A stretch of 64,000 nucleotides of DNA from Variovorax sp. PAMC26660 (GTDB lineage Bacteria; Pseudomonadota; Gammaproteobacteria; Burkholderiales; Burkholderiaceae_C): positions 3,277,501 to 3,341,500 of the forward strand of contig NZ_CP060295.1 of assembly GCF_014302995.1 (NCBI RefSeq), in the 5' to 3' direction. A program made the position numbers and the translations under genes. Below, piece by piece: positions 35,763-44,840 of the stretch. Every line of letters begins with the position of its first letter. Positions within the stretch are counted from its first letter, which is position 1. The notes under the pieces were generated by a model. That model saw nothing but the letters and a program-made list of their open reading frames with translations, did not search any database and was not told the DNA's origin.

Positions 35763-36401
35763 TCAGCGGGGCGTGGGTCGGTCGAGGAACAGCAGGCGCA
35801 CGGCCAGCCCCAGCATCACGACCGCGAGCAGGCGGCTCTGGAGCTTCGCGGCACCCGGACGGCGTTCCAGCCAGCGGCCGACCTGGCCGCTGCAGGCACC
35901 GAGCAGCGTGTTGAACGCCAACGCGGCCATCGACAGCACCACGCCAAGCTGCACCAGTTGCAGCGGCACGCTGCCGCGCGACGGATCGACGAACTGCGGC
36001 AGGAAGACCATGAAGAACAGCAGCGCCTTCGGATTGACGAGGTTGTTCAGCAATGCCATGCGCACGATGCGGCCGAAGCCGGCGGACTGTGCCTGCGCGC
36101 CCACGCGAAGCGCGTTGCCGCTTCGCAGCGCCTGCACCGCGAGCCAGACCAGGTACAGCGCACCCGCATAGCGCAGCAGGTCGAACGAGGGCGGCCATGC
36201 GGCGATCAGCGCGGTCACGCCCGTGGCGGCGAACAGCGTGTGCACCAGGTCGGCGGCCGTGATGCCGATGGCCGCCGCGAAGCCGCCGCGCGGGCCGTGG
36301 GCCACGCCATGCGACATCACGAAGGCCATGTTCGGGCCGGGCGAGAGAAACAGCGCCAGCACCGCGAGCAGGAAAAGCGACAGGGTTGCGAGTCCGATCA
36401 T
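35763..36401 (-). CDS. LysE-family amino acid exporter, second of three
   Basis: The 212-residue protein has about six TM segments and the family motif LALFLSPGPNMAFVMSHGVAHGPRGG, with LLNNLVNPKALLFFMVFLPQFVD in the middle. It is an RhtB-type exporter, probably of a neutral amino acid. It is followed within 13 bp by PhzF, and an 80-bp gap separates it from the upstream aminotransferase gene. Confidence 0.9.
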   Translation of the reverse strand: MIGLATLSLFLLAVLALFLSPGPNMAFVMSHGVAHGPRGGFAAAIGITAADLVHTLFAATGVTALIAAWPPSFDLLRYAGALYLVWLAVQALRSGNALRVGAQAQSAGFGRIVRMALLNNLVNPKALLFFMVFLPQFVDPSRGSVPLQLVQLGVVLSMAALAFNTLLGACSGQVGRWLERRPGAAKLQSRLLAVVMLGLAVRLLFLDRPTPR

Positions 36402-36481
36402 GAAAGAGGTCCTGGTCTGTCGTTAAGCCGCCCCGGCCGGAGCGGCCGGTTGCTGCAGTGGTTGGAGGTTGCCGGTGGTGC

Positions 36482-37684
36482 TCAGGTCTGCGCGGTTGCG
36501 AGTTGCTTGCCGCCCAGCAGCGCGAGTTCTTCGCGCAGCGTCAGCGCCAGCGCGGCGATGGCCACGTCGATCTCTTCGACGCTGGCCGTCACGAAGGACA
36601 GGCGCAGCGTGCGCGGATCGCCCTGGCCGGCGTAGAACGGCGCGCCGGGCACGAAGGCCACGTTGCGCTCGACGGCCTTGGGCAGCAGCGTCACGGTGTC
36701 GATGCCCTCGGGCAGGCGTGCCCACAGGAACATGCCGCCCTTGGGTGCGTTGAACTTCACGTCCAGGCCGGCCATCTCGCGCTTGAGCGCGGCGATCATC
36801 GCGTCGCGCTGGCGCTTGTAGAGCGCGCGGATGGTGGGCACGTGGCGGTCGAGGAAGTTGTCCTTCATCACGGCCGACACCATGCGCTGCGTGAAGATCG
36901 GCGTGTGCAGGTCGACGGCCTGCTTGGCTTGCAGCAGCTTGGGGTAGATGGCCTTCGGCGCCACCAGGAAGCCCAGGCGCAGGCCGGGGGCCAGCACCTT
37001 CGAGAACGAACCGAGGTAGATGCAGCCTTCGGGGTTGCGCGCGGTCAGCGGCAGCGGCGGGGCTTCGTCGAACCAGAGTTCACCATAAGGGTTGTCTTCG
37101 ACGATCGGCAGGTTGGCTGCTGCGGCGGCGGCCGACACGGCGGCGCGGCGCTCCTCGGTCATGGTGCGGCCGGTGGGGTTCTGGAAGTTGGGCAGCAGGT
37201 AGACGAAGCGCGCGTCCTTGGCCTTGGCCACGAGGTCTTCGACGATCACGCCTTCGTCGTCGCTCGCCACGCCCACGGGGTTCGGCTCCATCGGGCCGAA
37301 GGCCTGCAGCGCGCCCAGGTAGGTGGGCGTTTCGACCAGCACCTTGCTGCCCGGATCGATCAGCACCTTGGCCACGAGGTCGAGGCCTTGCTGCGAACCG
37401 GTGGTGATCAGCACCTGCGAGGCGTCGACGTCCCACGGCAGCATGTCGGCCACGGCCTGGCGCAGCGGCGCATAGCCTTCGCTGGCGGCGTATTGCAGGG
37501 CGGCCTGGCCGTCGTTGTGCAGCACTTCGGCGCAGGCATCGGCGAAGGCCTGGATCGGGAAGGTCTTGGGCGAGGGCAGGCCGCCGGCCAGGCTGATGAT
37601 GCCGGGGCGCTCGGTGACCTTGAGGATTTCACGCAGCACCGAGGGATTCATCTTGGCGGCGCGAGCGGCGAGTTTCCAGTTCAT
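36482..37684 (-). CDS. PLP-dependent class I/II aminotransferase (2-aminoadipate aminotransferase-like)
   Basis: The 400-residue protein is a fold-type I aminotransferase with the PLP Lys in YLGSFSKVLAPGLRLGF (about residue 228). GGLPSPKTFP near the N-terminus, TTGSQQGLDLVAK and EDNPYGELWFDE match the LysN/MocR-like aminotransferase subgroup, which accepts 2-aminoadipate and aromatic or branched amino acids. It is in the minus-strand run of amino-acid genes. The exact substrate is not known. Confidence 0.88.
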   Translation of the reverse strand: MNWKLAARAAKMNPSVLREILKVTERPGIISLAGGLPSPKTFPIQAFADACAEVLHNDGQAALQYAASEGYAPLRQAVADMLPWDVDASQVLITTGSQQGLDLVAKVLIDPGSKVLVETPTYLGALQAFGPMEPNPVGVASDDEGVIVEDLVAKAKDARFVYLLPNFQNPTGRTMTEERRAAVSAAAAAANLPIVEDNPYGELWFDEAPPLPLTARNPEGCIYLGSFSKVLAPGLRLGFLVAPKAIYPKLLQAKQAVDLHTPIFTQRMVSAVMKDNFLDRHVPTIRALYKRQRDAMIAALKREMAGLDVKFNAPKGGMFLWARLPEGIDTVTLLPKAVERNVAFVPGAPFYAGQGDPRTLRLSFVTASVEEIDVAIAALALTLREELALLGGKQLATAQT

Positions 37685-37752
37685 GGTTTTCTTCTTTCAG
37701 GCGATGAGGTGAGATACAGGAATTCGGATCGGGGCAAACCGGATAGTTTCAG

Positions 37753-38160
37753 TCAGTCTGGCCGGAGGTCGCCACGGTACACAACATGGATTTTGTTGCC
37801 GTCCGGGTCGCGCAGGTAGGCGCCGTAATAGCCCTGGCCGTAGCGTGGGCGTGGGCCGGGTGCGCCTTCGTCGCGTCCGCCGTGGCGCAGGGCCGCCTCG
37901 TGGGCGGCGTCAACGGCATGCGGCGCCGGCGCGCCGAACGCGACCATGCTGCCGTTGCCGACGCTGGCGGGTTCGCCGTCCAGCGGGATGTACACATAAA
38001 AGCGCGGCAGCGTCTGCTCCGGCATGACCCAGCAGGCGGCCTCGGAGCCGCCGTCGGGCGTGACGGCGCGGCGCTTCAGGCCGAGCGGGGTGAGCAGCGC
38101 GTCGTAGAAGGCGGCGGCGCGGGCAAGGTCGGTGCAGCCGACGGTGATGTGGCTGAACAT
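37753..38160 (-). CDS. VOC-family protein
   Basis: The 135-residue protein is a single-domain VOC fold: MFSHITVGCTDLARAAAFYDALLTPLGLK at the start and GYYGAYLRDPDGNKIHVVYRG at the end, where the family's metal His/Glu positions lie. Members include glyoxalase-like and resistance proteins, and the function is not specified by the sequence. The ATG overlaps the DMT transporter stop as TGATG. Confidence 0.85.
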   Translation of the reverse strand: MFSHITVGCTDLARAAAFYDALLTPLGLKRRAVTPDGGSEAACWVMPEQTLPRFYVYIPLDGEPASVGNGSMVAFGAPAPHAVDAAHEAALRHGGRDEGAPGPRPRYGQGYYGAYLRDPDGNKIHVVYRGDLRPD

Positions 38161-39128
38161 CAGCTTCTCCCTTGCCCGACAACACCGGCACGCGGCGCGG
38201 CGGCCGATGCAGGCACGGCCTGCGGCTGCGACAGCTTCTTGCCGATGAGCACCGTGCCCACCACGGCGATGGCAAAGCCCAGCGTGACCACGTCGAGCGG
38301 TTCGCCCAGCAGCGGGATCGACGCGAGGATCGAGAGAAAAGGTTGCAGCAGTTGCGTCTGGCTTACGCGCAGCGCGCCGCCGAGCGCCAGTCCGCGATAC
38401 CAGGCGAAGAAGCCGATCCACATCGAGAACATGCCGACGTAGACGAAGCCGACCCAGGCCGAGGGGGCGATCGGCTGTTGCGGCCACATCGCCAGCGTGG
38501 CCGGCAGCGTGACGGGCAGCGCCATCACGCAGACCCAGCAGATCACGCGTTCGGCGCCCAGCGACGGCGTGACCTGCGCGCCGTAGATGTAGCCGACGGA
38601 CGCGGCGACCACCGCGCCGACCAGCAGCAGGTCGGCCCACTCGAAGCCGAAACCGTGCCCGCTCTGGCTCGCACGCAGCACCGAGAACACCACGACCAGC
38701 AGGCTGCCCGCAATGGCGCAGAGCCAGAAGCCCAGCCGTGCGCGCTGGTGCAGCACCCAGGCCGCGACAGCAGCCGTGACCAGCGGCAGCAGCGCCGTCA
38801 CCACCGCCGCATGGCTGGCCGTGACCACGCGCAGCGCGTAGCCCAGCAGCAGCGGATAGCCGACCACATTGCCCAGCACTGCCATGCCCAGCGGCTTCCA
38901 TTGGTGCGAGGCCGGCCGCGGCGAGCGCGTGACCAGCAGGAAGATGGCCGACAGCACGCCCGCCAGCGCCGCGCGCCCCAGCGTGACGAACCATGGCGAC
39001 AACTGCGGCGCGGCCTGCGTGCCGGTGGCCAGCCGCGTCATCGGCAGCGTGATGGCGAACAGCGCGACGCCGATCACCCCGAGCCACATGCCCAGCGTTT
39101 CGTCCTTGATGTTGAGTTTGTTGCTCAT
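38160..39128 (-). CDS. EamA/DMT-family exporter
   Basis: The 322-residue protein has about ten TM segments in two EamA repeats (GVIGVALFAITLPMTRLATG and LLLVGAVVAASVGYIYGA, ending FLSILASIPLLGEPLDVVTLGFAIAVVGTVLIG). Family members export amino acids, nucleosides or drugs. Its start overlaps the stop of the LysE gene at 39125 (ATGA), so the two exporters are translationally coupled. Confidence 0.9.
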   Translation of the reverse strand: MSNKLNIKDETLGMWLGVIGVALFAITLPMTRLATGTQAAPQLSPWFVTLGRAALAGVLSAIFLLVTRSPRPASHQWKPLGMAVLGNVVGYPLLLGYALRVVTASHAAVVTALLPLVTAAVAAWVLHQRARLGFWLCAIAGSLLVVVFSVLRASQSGHGFGFEWADLLLVGAVVAASVGYIYGAQVTPSLGAERVICWVCVMALPVTLPATLAMWPQQPIAPSAWVGFVYVGMFSMWIGFFAWYRGLALGGALRVSQTQLLQPFLSILASIPLLGEPLDVVTLGFAIAVVGTVLIGKKLSQPQAVPASAAAPRAGVVGQGRS

Positions 39129-39724
39129 ACGCCCAGCATCCACCAGGCCGTGAGCACCAGCACGGCGGCCATTGCGCGGTTGAACCACAGCAGCCGCGTG
39201 CCCTTGGCCAGCCATTCGCGCAACAGCGCGCCGACCAGCGCATAGGTGAAGTTGCTGACGAAGGCATAGAACAGCATCACCGGCGCCACGATGGCAAAGC
39301 GGCCCAGCGCATCGGGCTGCCCCGCGATCCAGCCGGCCACCAGCGTGAGCGCGAGCAGCCAAGCCTTGATGTTGACGAACTGCAGCATCACGCCCTGGCC
39401 GAAGCCGACACTGAGGTTGGCGCCGTCGGCGCGGCCCAGCGTGGCGCTGCCGCTGAGCTTGTAGGCCAGCCACAGCAGGTAGCCGATGCCCAGGGCCTTG
39501 ATGGCCAGGCGCAGCGGCGGCACCGCCACCACCAGCGCGCCGAGTCCGGCGGCGCACAACACCAGCAGCAGCGTCCAGCCGACGGGCACCGCGACCACGA
39601 AGCGCATCGCGCGCGGCAGGCCGCCGTTGGCCGCGAGGGCGGTGGAGAGCGTGGTGTTGGGACCGGGCGAAAAACTCATCGCCGTGGCCAGCACCAGCAG
39701 CGCGGTGAATTCTTGCCAGTTCAT
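39125..39724 (-). CDS. LysE-family amino acid exporter, third of three
   Basis: The ATG at 39722-39724 gives 199 residues and about six TM segments. AMSFSPGPNTTLSTALAANGG is the LysE motif, and GQGVMLQFVNIKAWLLALTL replaces the second-half motif. It is the first gene of the minus-strand run and is divergent from a MocR regulator with a 110-bp spacer, so it is the best candidate for MocR control. DMT and VOC genes follow with overlaps. Confidence 0.9.
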   Translation of the reverse strand: MNWQEFTALLVLATAMSFSPGPNTTLSTALAANGGLPRAMRFVVAVPVGWTLLLVLCAAGLGALVVAVPPLRLAIKALGIGYLLWLAYKLSGSATLGRADGANLSVGFGQGVMLQFVNIKAWLLALTLVAGWIAGQPDALGRFAIVAPVMLFYAFVSNFTYALVGALLREWLAKGTRLLWFNRAMAAVLVLTAWWMLGV

Positions 39725-39748
39725 GACACACACTCTAAACTTGAGACC

Positions 39749-39793
39749 ATTACAGTTCCGATACAGATGATCAAACAATCAAGGTCTCTGTAT
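39749..39793. promoter_or_regulatory. Candidate MocR binding region
   Basis: Between the divergent LysE and MocR genes TACAG occurs at 39751 and 39762, that is 11 bp apart as a direct repeat, and its inverse CTGTA at 39788. GAGACC (39743) and GGTCTC (39783) form a further wide dyad. MocR regulators often bind direct repeats one helical turn apart plus a third inverted site. The call rests on pattern and position. Confidence 0.35.
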
Positions 39794-39834
39794 TGGTCAT
39801 TCTTTCGGCACAGCGACTTTTCTCACCCGACAGC

Positions 39835-41253
39835 ATGCTGACACGCACCTCCACACAGTCGCTCACGGGGCAGTTGGCCGACCGGCTGGCCGAGCGCATC
39901 CGCACCCGCCTGCTGCCGCCCGGCGCCCGCCTGCCGTCGGTGCGCGAATGCGCGCGGCAGCAGGGCGTGAGCCCGTACACCGTGGTCGCGGCCTATGACC
40001 AGTTGCTGGCGCAGGGGCTGGTCGAGGCCCGCCGGCAGCGCGGCTTCTATGTGCGGGACTCGGCCCCCGTCCAGGACCAGCGCGCGCCGGCGAATGCCGC
40101 GCCCCTGGCCAAGCCGATGATGGCCTCGCGCGTGCCGGCCGACGCAAGCTCGCTGATCCGCAGCATGTTCCACCGACCGAGCGACAAGCCGCAGCCGGGC
40201 ATGGGCCTGTTTCCGCCGGACTGGATGACGTCGACCTTCATGCCCACGGCCGTGCGGCGCATGACCAGTACAGCCGCGCTGCAGGAGCTGTCGCTGCAGT
40301 ACGGCGAACCGGCCGGCGACATGGGCCTGCGCCGCAGCCTGTCGCAGAAGCTGGTGGGCATCAACGTGCCGGCCTCGCCCGACCAGATCATCACCACCAT
40401 CGGCGCCACGCATGCGCTGGACGTCGTGAGCCGCACGCTGCTGCGGGCCGGCGATCCGGTGATGGTCGAGGAGCCGGGCTGGGCGCTCGAATTTGCGCGG
40501 CTCGAAGCGCTGGGCATGCGCATCCTGCCGGTGCCGCGCCGCGCCGACGGGCCCGACCTGGAGGTGATGGCGCAGTACTGCAAGCTGCACAGCCCCAAGC
40601 TGTTCGTGAGCGTGAGCGTGCTGCACAACCCGACCGGCTACAGCCTGACGCCGGGCAGCGCGCACCGCGTGCTGAAGCTGGCCAACGAATACGACTTTCA
40701 CATCGTCGAGGACGACACCTACAGCCACCTCGCGCCCGAGCACGCCACGCGGCTGAGCGCGCTCGACGGGCTGCAGCGCACCATCTACGTCAGCGGCTTT
40801 GCGAAGATCCTGGCGCCCAACTGGCGGATCGGTTTTCTGGCGGCGCCGCCCGCGCTGAAGGAGCGGATGCTGGAAACCAAGCTGCTGGCCACGCTGACCT
40901 CGCCCACGCTGTTCGAGCGGGCGCTGTCGTGGTGCATCGACCAGGGGCAATTGCGCAGGCATTCGGAGCGGGTGCGCATCCGACTCGACGGCGCGCGGGC
41001 GCGCACGGTGAAGCTGGCGATGTCGCACGGCTGCACCTTCGCGTCGGAGCCGGCCGGGCTGTTCGGCTGGGTCGATACGGGTGTCGATACGGACGCGATG
41101 ACTCAGCGCATGCTCGACGAGGGCTACCTGCTGGCGCCGGGCTCGCTGTTCCATGCGCGGCGCCCGCCCAGCACCATGATGCGGATCAACTTCGCGACAT
41201 CGCAGGACGCCACTTTCTGGAAAGTTTTCAGCAAGGTCCGCAGCGAGCTTTGA
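39835..41253 (+). CDS. MocR-family regulator (GntR HTH fused to aminotransferase fold)
   Basis: The ATG at 39835 gives 472 residues. Residues 1-75 are a GntR winged HTH (LADRLAERIRTRLLPPGARLPSVRECARQQGVSPYTVVAAYDQLLAQG). The rest is a class I aminotransferase domain with the PLP Lys in YVSGFAKILAPNWRIGF. MocR proteins bind PLP and often an amino acid or amine as effector. It faces the LysE-DMT-VOC run, which it probably regulates. Confidence 0.92.
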   Translation: MLTRTSTQSLTGQLADRLAERIRTRLLPPGARLPSVRECARQQGVSPYTVVAAYDQLLAQGLVEARRQRGFYVRDSAPVQDQRAPANAAPLAKPMMASRVPADASSLIRSMFHRPSDKPQPGMGLFPPDWMTSTFMPTAVRRMTSTAALQELSLQYGEPAGDMGLRRSLSQKLVGINVPASPDQIITTIGATHALDVVSRTLLRAGDPVMVEEPGWALEFARLEALGMRILPVPRRADGPDLEVMAQYCKLHSPKLFVSVSVLHNPTGYSLTPGSAHRVLKLANEYDFHIVEDDTYSHLAPEHATRLSALDGLQRTIYVSGFAKILAPNWRIGFLAAPPALKERMLETKLLATLTSPTLFERALSWCIDQGQLRRHSERVRIRLDGARARTVKLAMSHGCTFASEPAGLFGWVDTGVDTDAMTQRMLDEGYLLAPGSLFHARRPPSTMMRINFATSQDATFWKVFSKVRSEL

Positions 41254-41352
41254 GGGGTAGCGGGCGGGTAAAGGCCCATTTCAGGCCGGGCCAAAGGCCG
41301 AAGGCTTGGAGTAAGCTGGCAACACAAGAAAACCCACCCGGAGACCTCCTGC

Positions 41353-42093
41353 ATGAGCAACGCCAGCCCACCCTTTGCCTTCAGTCAATTCGTCCCCGGA
41401 TTCGACTTCTTGAAGAACCTCGCCGGGGGCGCCGCTGCGGGTGCCGGCGCCGGCGCGGTGCCCGGGATTCCAAGCCTCGCGAGCTGGGTTGCGCCCACGC
41501 TGAGCGTGGAAGAGGTCGACAAGCGCATCCAGGAACTCAAGACCGTCCAGTACTGGCTCGAACAGAACGGCCATGCGCTCAAGGCCACGATCCAGGCGCT
41601 CGAAGTGCAGAAGATGACGCTGTCGACGCTGCGCGGCATGAACGTGCGGATGGAAGACATCGCCAGCGCGTTCACCAAGCAGGCGGCTGCAATGGCGCCG
41701 GCACCTGCGGCTGCTGCGGCAACACCTGAGCCTGAACCGGCCGAAGTCGAGGACGACGCCGAGCCTGAAGAAGCACCGTCGCCGAAGAAGCCGCGCAGCA
41801 AGCCGGCCTCGGCCAAGGCTGGCGCCGCCGCCGATGGCGTGGTCGATCCGATGCAGTGGTGGGGCTCGCTCACCGAACAGTTCCAGCAGATCGCCAGCTC
41901 GGCGCTGCAAGATGCGGCCCAGCTCAAGGTGCCAGCCATGGCCCAGCCGCTGGCCGATGTGGTCGGCAAGGTGATGGGCAAGCCGGCAGCGGCCGCCCGC
42001 AAGCCTGCCGCTGCCGCGAAGAAGACGGCGGCACCCGCCGCCAAAAAAAAGACGTCGACCGCCGCGCGCAAGCGAACCGCCAGCCGGCGCTGA
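41353..42093 (+). CDS. phaM: PHB granule-associated protein PhaM
   Basis: The 246-residue protein starts with the PhaM family sequence PFAFSQFVPGFDFLKNLAGG and a helical segment VDKRIQELKTVQYWLEQNGHALKATIQALEVQKMTLS. A proline/alanine/acidic linker follows, and the tail is rich in KPAAAAKK-type lysine-alanine repeats that bind DNA. In Ralstonia, PhaM links polyhydroxybutyrate granules to nucleoid and activates the PHB synthase. The phaC genes are not in the window. The C-terminal repeats resemble histone H1-like tails. Confidence 0.88.
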   Translation: MSNASPPFAFSQFVPGFDFLKNLAGGAAAGAGAGAVPGIPSLASWVAPTLSVEEVDKRIQELKTVQYWLEQNGHALKATIQALEVQKMTLSTLRGMNVRMEDIASAFTKQAAAMAPAPAAAAATPEPEPAEVEDDAEPEEAPSPKKPRSKPASAKAGAAADGVVDPMQWWGSLTEQFQQIASSALQDAAQLKVPAMAQPLADVVGKVMGKPAAAARKPAAAAKKTAAPAAKKKTSTAARKRTASRR

Positions 42094-42138
42094 CGTCATA
42101 CACATACTTTTTTTGAAGAGAACGGGTCGGCACGCATC

Positions 42139-43419
42139 ATGAAGTTGTTTCCCTCTGGTCATGCCACCCATCCGCAATGGCGCATGGCGGCCGGCCTTGT
42201 GCTGGCCCAGTTGCGCGCACAGATGGCATTGCCTGACTACGCGTCCTCGCCGACGCTCGGGCTGCTCTACATCACCGACCACTATGCGAGCGAGGCGCAG
42301 GAAATCCTCGACCACCTGAGCGCCGAGCTGCCCGAAGTGACCGACTGGTCGGGCACGGTCGGCATCGGCGTGTCGGCCAACAACGCCGAGTACTTCGACG
42401 AGCCCGGCATGAGCCTGATGCTCTGCGCCTTGCCGAGCGACCAGTACCGCGTGTTCTCGGGCGTGGCGCCGCTGGGCAACTCAGAAATGAGCGGCTTCGA
42501 GGCGCACACCGCGCTCGTGCATGCCGACCCGGCCACGCCTGACCTGTCGGAACTGATCGCCGAGATGGCGGGCCGCACCGACACCGGCTACCTGTTCGGC
42601 GGACTCTCGTCGGGCCGAGGCAGCGCGCTGCAGTTCGCGGTCGGCGGCAACGGCAATATCCGCGGCCATGGCGCGGCGGGTGGTGTTTTTTCGGGCGGCC
42701 TCTCGGGCGTGGTGTTCGGCGAGGACGTGCGGCTGGTGTCGCGCGTCACGCAGGGCTGCCAGCCGCTGCGCTCAGGCGCCGTGCGCGAGCGCGAGATCAC
42801 CGAGGCCGACGGCAACCTGCTGCTCAAGCTCGATGGCGAGCCTGCGCTCGACGTGCTGCTGGCCGATCTGCAGGTGTCACTCGACCGTCCACAGGAAGCC
42901 ATCGACGCGGTGCGCAGCACGCTGGTCGGCCTGGCCGACGCGGGCAGCGACGGCATCCGCCGTACGGGCGACCTGGGCGCCGACGTGCTGGTGCGCCACA
43001 TCATCGGCCTTGACCCGACGCGGCGCGGCATCGCGATTGCCGACAACGCCGAAGCGGGTATGCGCCTGACCTTCTGCCGCCGCAATGCGCAGGCCGCGCG
43101 CGCCGACCTGATGCGCATCTGCGCGGAAATCCGCGAGGAGCTGGAACCGGAAGAGCAGACGCTGGCCACCGCACGCGCCGTCGCGGCGGGCGAGGCGGAG
43201 GCCGCACCGCATCCGGCGCGGCGCATTGCGGGGGCGGTGTACGTGAGCTGCTCCGGGCGCGGCGGCCCGCATTTCGGCGCGCCGGGTGCCGAACTGCAGA
43301 TCGTGCGCCACGCGCTGGGCGACGTGCCGTTGGTCGGCTTCTTCGCTGCAGGCGAGATCGCCCGGCACCATCTGTATGGGTACACGGGCGTGCTGACGGT
43401 GTTCACCAGCAACGACTGA
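42139..43419 (+). CDS. FIST-domain signal protein
   Basis: The 426-residue protein begins KLFPSGHATHPQWRMAAGLVLAQLRAQ. It has the FIST N-domain (about 30-210, VGIGVSANNAEYFDEPGMSLMLCALP, GYLFGGLSSGRG) and the FIST C-domain (about 230-405, AVYVSCSGRGGPHFGAPGAELQIVRHALGDVPLVGFFAAGEI). FIST domains are sensory input modules that probably bind small ligands such as amino acids. It stands alone here with no kinase, chemoreceptor or GGDEF partner. It converges on dadA with a 20-bp gap. Confidence 0.88.
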   Translation: MKLFPSGHATHPQWRMAAGLVLAQLRAQMALPDYASSPTLGLLYITDHYASEAQEILDHLSAELPEVTDWSGTVGIGVSANNAEYFDEPGMSLMLCALPSDQYRVFSGVAPLGNSEMSGFEAHTALVHADPATPDLSELIAEMAGRTDTGYLFGGLSSGRGSALQFAVGGNGNIRGHGAAGGVFSGGLSGVVFGEDVRLVSRVTQGCQPLRSGAVREREITEADGNLLLKLDGEPALDVLLADLQVSLDRPQEAIDAVRSTLVGLADAGSDGIRRTGDLGADVLVRHIIGLDPTRRGIAIADNAEAGMRLTFCRRNAQAARADLMRICAEIREELEPEEQTLATARAVAAGEAEAAPHPARRIAGAVYVSCSGRGGPHFGAPGAELQIVRHALGDVPLVGFFAAGEIARHHLYGYTGVLTVFTSND

Positions 43420-43439
43420 GCGAGCGAAGAACGACGCGC

Positions 43440-44741
43440 TCAGGCTGGCTGCAGTGCGCGCGGCGCGGGCGCCGGCATGCCCGTGAACGCGAAATCGACT
43501 TCCGGCGCGAGCCCGCTCACGATCCGCGCGATCGACTTGCCCGAGCCGCAGGCATGCGTCCAGCCGAGCGTGCCGTGGCCGGTGTTCAGGTACAGGTTCG
43601 GCAGCTTGGTCTTGCCGATCAGCGGCACGTTGCTCGGTGTGGCGGGGCGCAGGCCGGTCCAGAACTGCGCCTGCGTGGTGTCGCCGGCGCCGGGGAAGAG
43701 CTCTTCGACGCGCCGCACGATGGCTTCGCAGCGCACGCGGTTCAGGTCGCGGTCGTAGCCGTTGAGTTCGGCCGTGCCGGCGATGCGCAGGCGGTCGCCC
43801 GATTCGGAGGTGTAGCGCGAGAACACGAGCTTGAATTCGTCATCTGTCAGCGAGACCTGGTGGGCCTTCGAGGCATCCTTCACCGGCAGCGTCACCGAGT
43901 AGCCCTTGGCCGGGTAGATCGGCAGGCGGATGCCGAGAGGCGCGGCATACAGGGGACTCAGCGAACCCATCGCGAGCACGAAGGCGTCGCCGCGGATGCG
44001 CTGGAAACGGCCTTCGGCGTCGGTGGCTTCGACGTGGTCGATGCTGCCGCCGGCTTCACGCAGGGCGGTCACCGTGTGGCTCATCAGGAACTTGACGCCG
44101 GCCGCAGCGGCCAGGCCCACGAGTTCGCGCGCGAAGCGGTTGGCATCGCCCGATTCGTCCTCGGCCGTGTAGGTGGCGCCTGCCAGTTGCGGGCGGATGT
44201 GGGCGAGGGCGGGCTCGAGCTTCACGGCTTCGTCGGCGGAGATCACGAGGCGCTCGCAGCCCAGGGCGCGCATCTGCTCGGCGGGCTTGAGGGCGCCGTC
44301 GAATTCCTTCTGCGTCGTATAGAAATGCAGGATGCCCTGGGTGCGCTGGTCGTAGTTCAGGCCGGTGTCGTGGCGTAACTGCTGCAACGTGTCGCGGCTG
44401 TAGGTGCCCAGACGGACGATCTGCTCGATGTTGTGCCGGGTGCGCGCTGGCGTGCATTCGCGCAGGAACTGCAGGCCCCAGAGCCACTGGCGCATGTCGG
44501 CGCGGATGCGAAACAGCAGCGGGGCGTCTTCCTTGCCCAGCCATTGCAGCACCTTGAGCGGGGCACTCGGGTTGGCCCAGGGTTCGGCATGGCTGACCGA
44601 GATCTGCCCGCCGTTGGCGAAGCTGGTTTCGGCGGCGGGCGTGGCCTGCCGGTCGATGACGGTCACTTCGTGGCCGAGTTGCTGGAGGTAGTAAGCCGAA
44701 GTCACGCCGAGCAGGCCGGCGCCAAGAACGATCACGCGCAT
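43440..44741 (-). CDS. dadA: FAD-dependent D-amino acid dehydrogenase (DadA type), under a glycine riboswitch
   Basis: The 433-residue protein begins with the FAD-binding motif VIVLGAGLLGVTSAYYLQQLGHEVTVIDRQ. It carries the DadA marks ETSFANGGQISVSHAEPWANP and TGLRPATPSNVPLIGKTKLPNLYLNTGHGTLGWTHACGSGKSIA. It oxidises an amino acid at the inner membrane, passing electrons to the chain. Classically this is D-alanine, but the tandem glycine riboswitch in its leader suggests that glycine is a physiological substrate or signal. No dadX racemase is adjacent. Confidence 0.9.
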   Translation of the reverse strand: MRVIVLGAGLLGVTSAYYLQQLGHEVTVIDRQATPAAETSFANGGQISVSHAEPWANPSAPLKVLQWLGKEDAPLLFRIRADMRQWLWGLQFLRECTPARTRHNIEQIVRLGTYSRDTLQQLRHDTGLNYDQRTQGILHFYTTQKEFDGALKPAEQMRALGCERLVISADEAVKLEPALAHIRPQLAGATYTAEDESGDANRFARELVGLAAAAGVKFLMSHTVTALREAGGSIDHVEATDAEGRFQRIRGDAFVLAMGSLSPLYAAPLGIRLPIYPAKGYSVTLPVKDASKAHQVSLTDDEFKLVFSRYTSESGDRLRIAGTAELNGYDRDLNRVRCEAIVRRVEELFPGAGDTTQAQFWTGLRPATPSNVPLIGKTKLPNLYLNTGHGTLGWTHACGSGKSIARIVSGLAPEVDFAFTGMPAPAPRALQPA

Positions 44742-44787
44742 TTCAAGTACCTTTGAGGTTGTAGCGCTTGAATGGCGGGCGTGGTGT

Positions 44788-44834
44788 GCTATTTAATCAA
44801 TAGCAAGCAACCGGACGACCGCCGTCCAAGTTGC
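44788..44834 (-). other. Two hairpins after the glycine riboswitch (possible expression platform)
   Basis: On the dadA transcript, GCAAC..GGACG pairs with CGTCC..GTTGC (44807-44834). A second stem GCTATT-N5-AATAGC follows (44788-44804). Neither is followed by a run of U, so the switch may work by access to the ribosome site or by Rho rather than by an intrinsic terminator. Confidence 0.4.
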
Positions 44835-44840
44835 CGCTCC

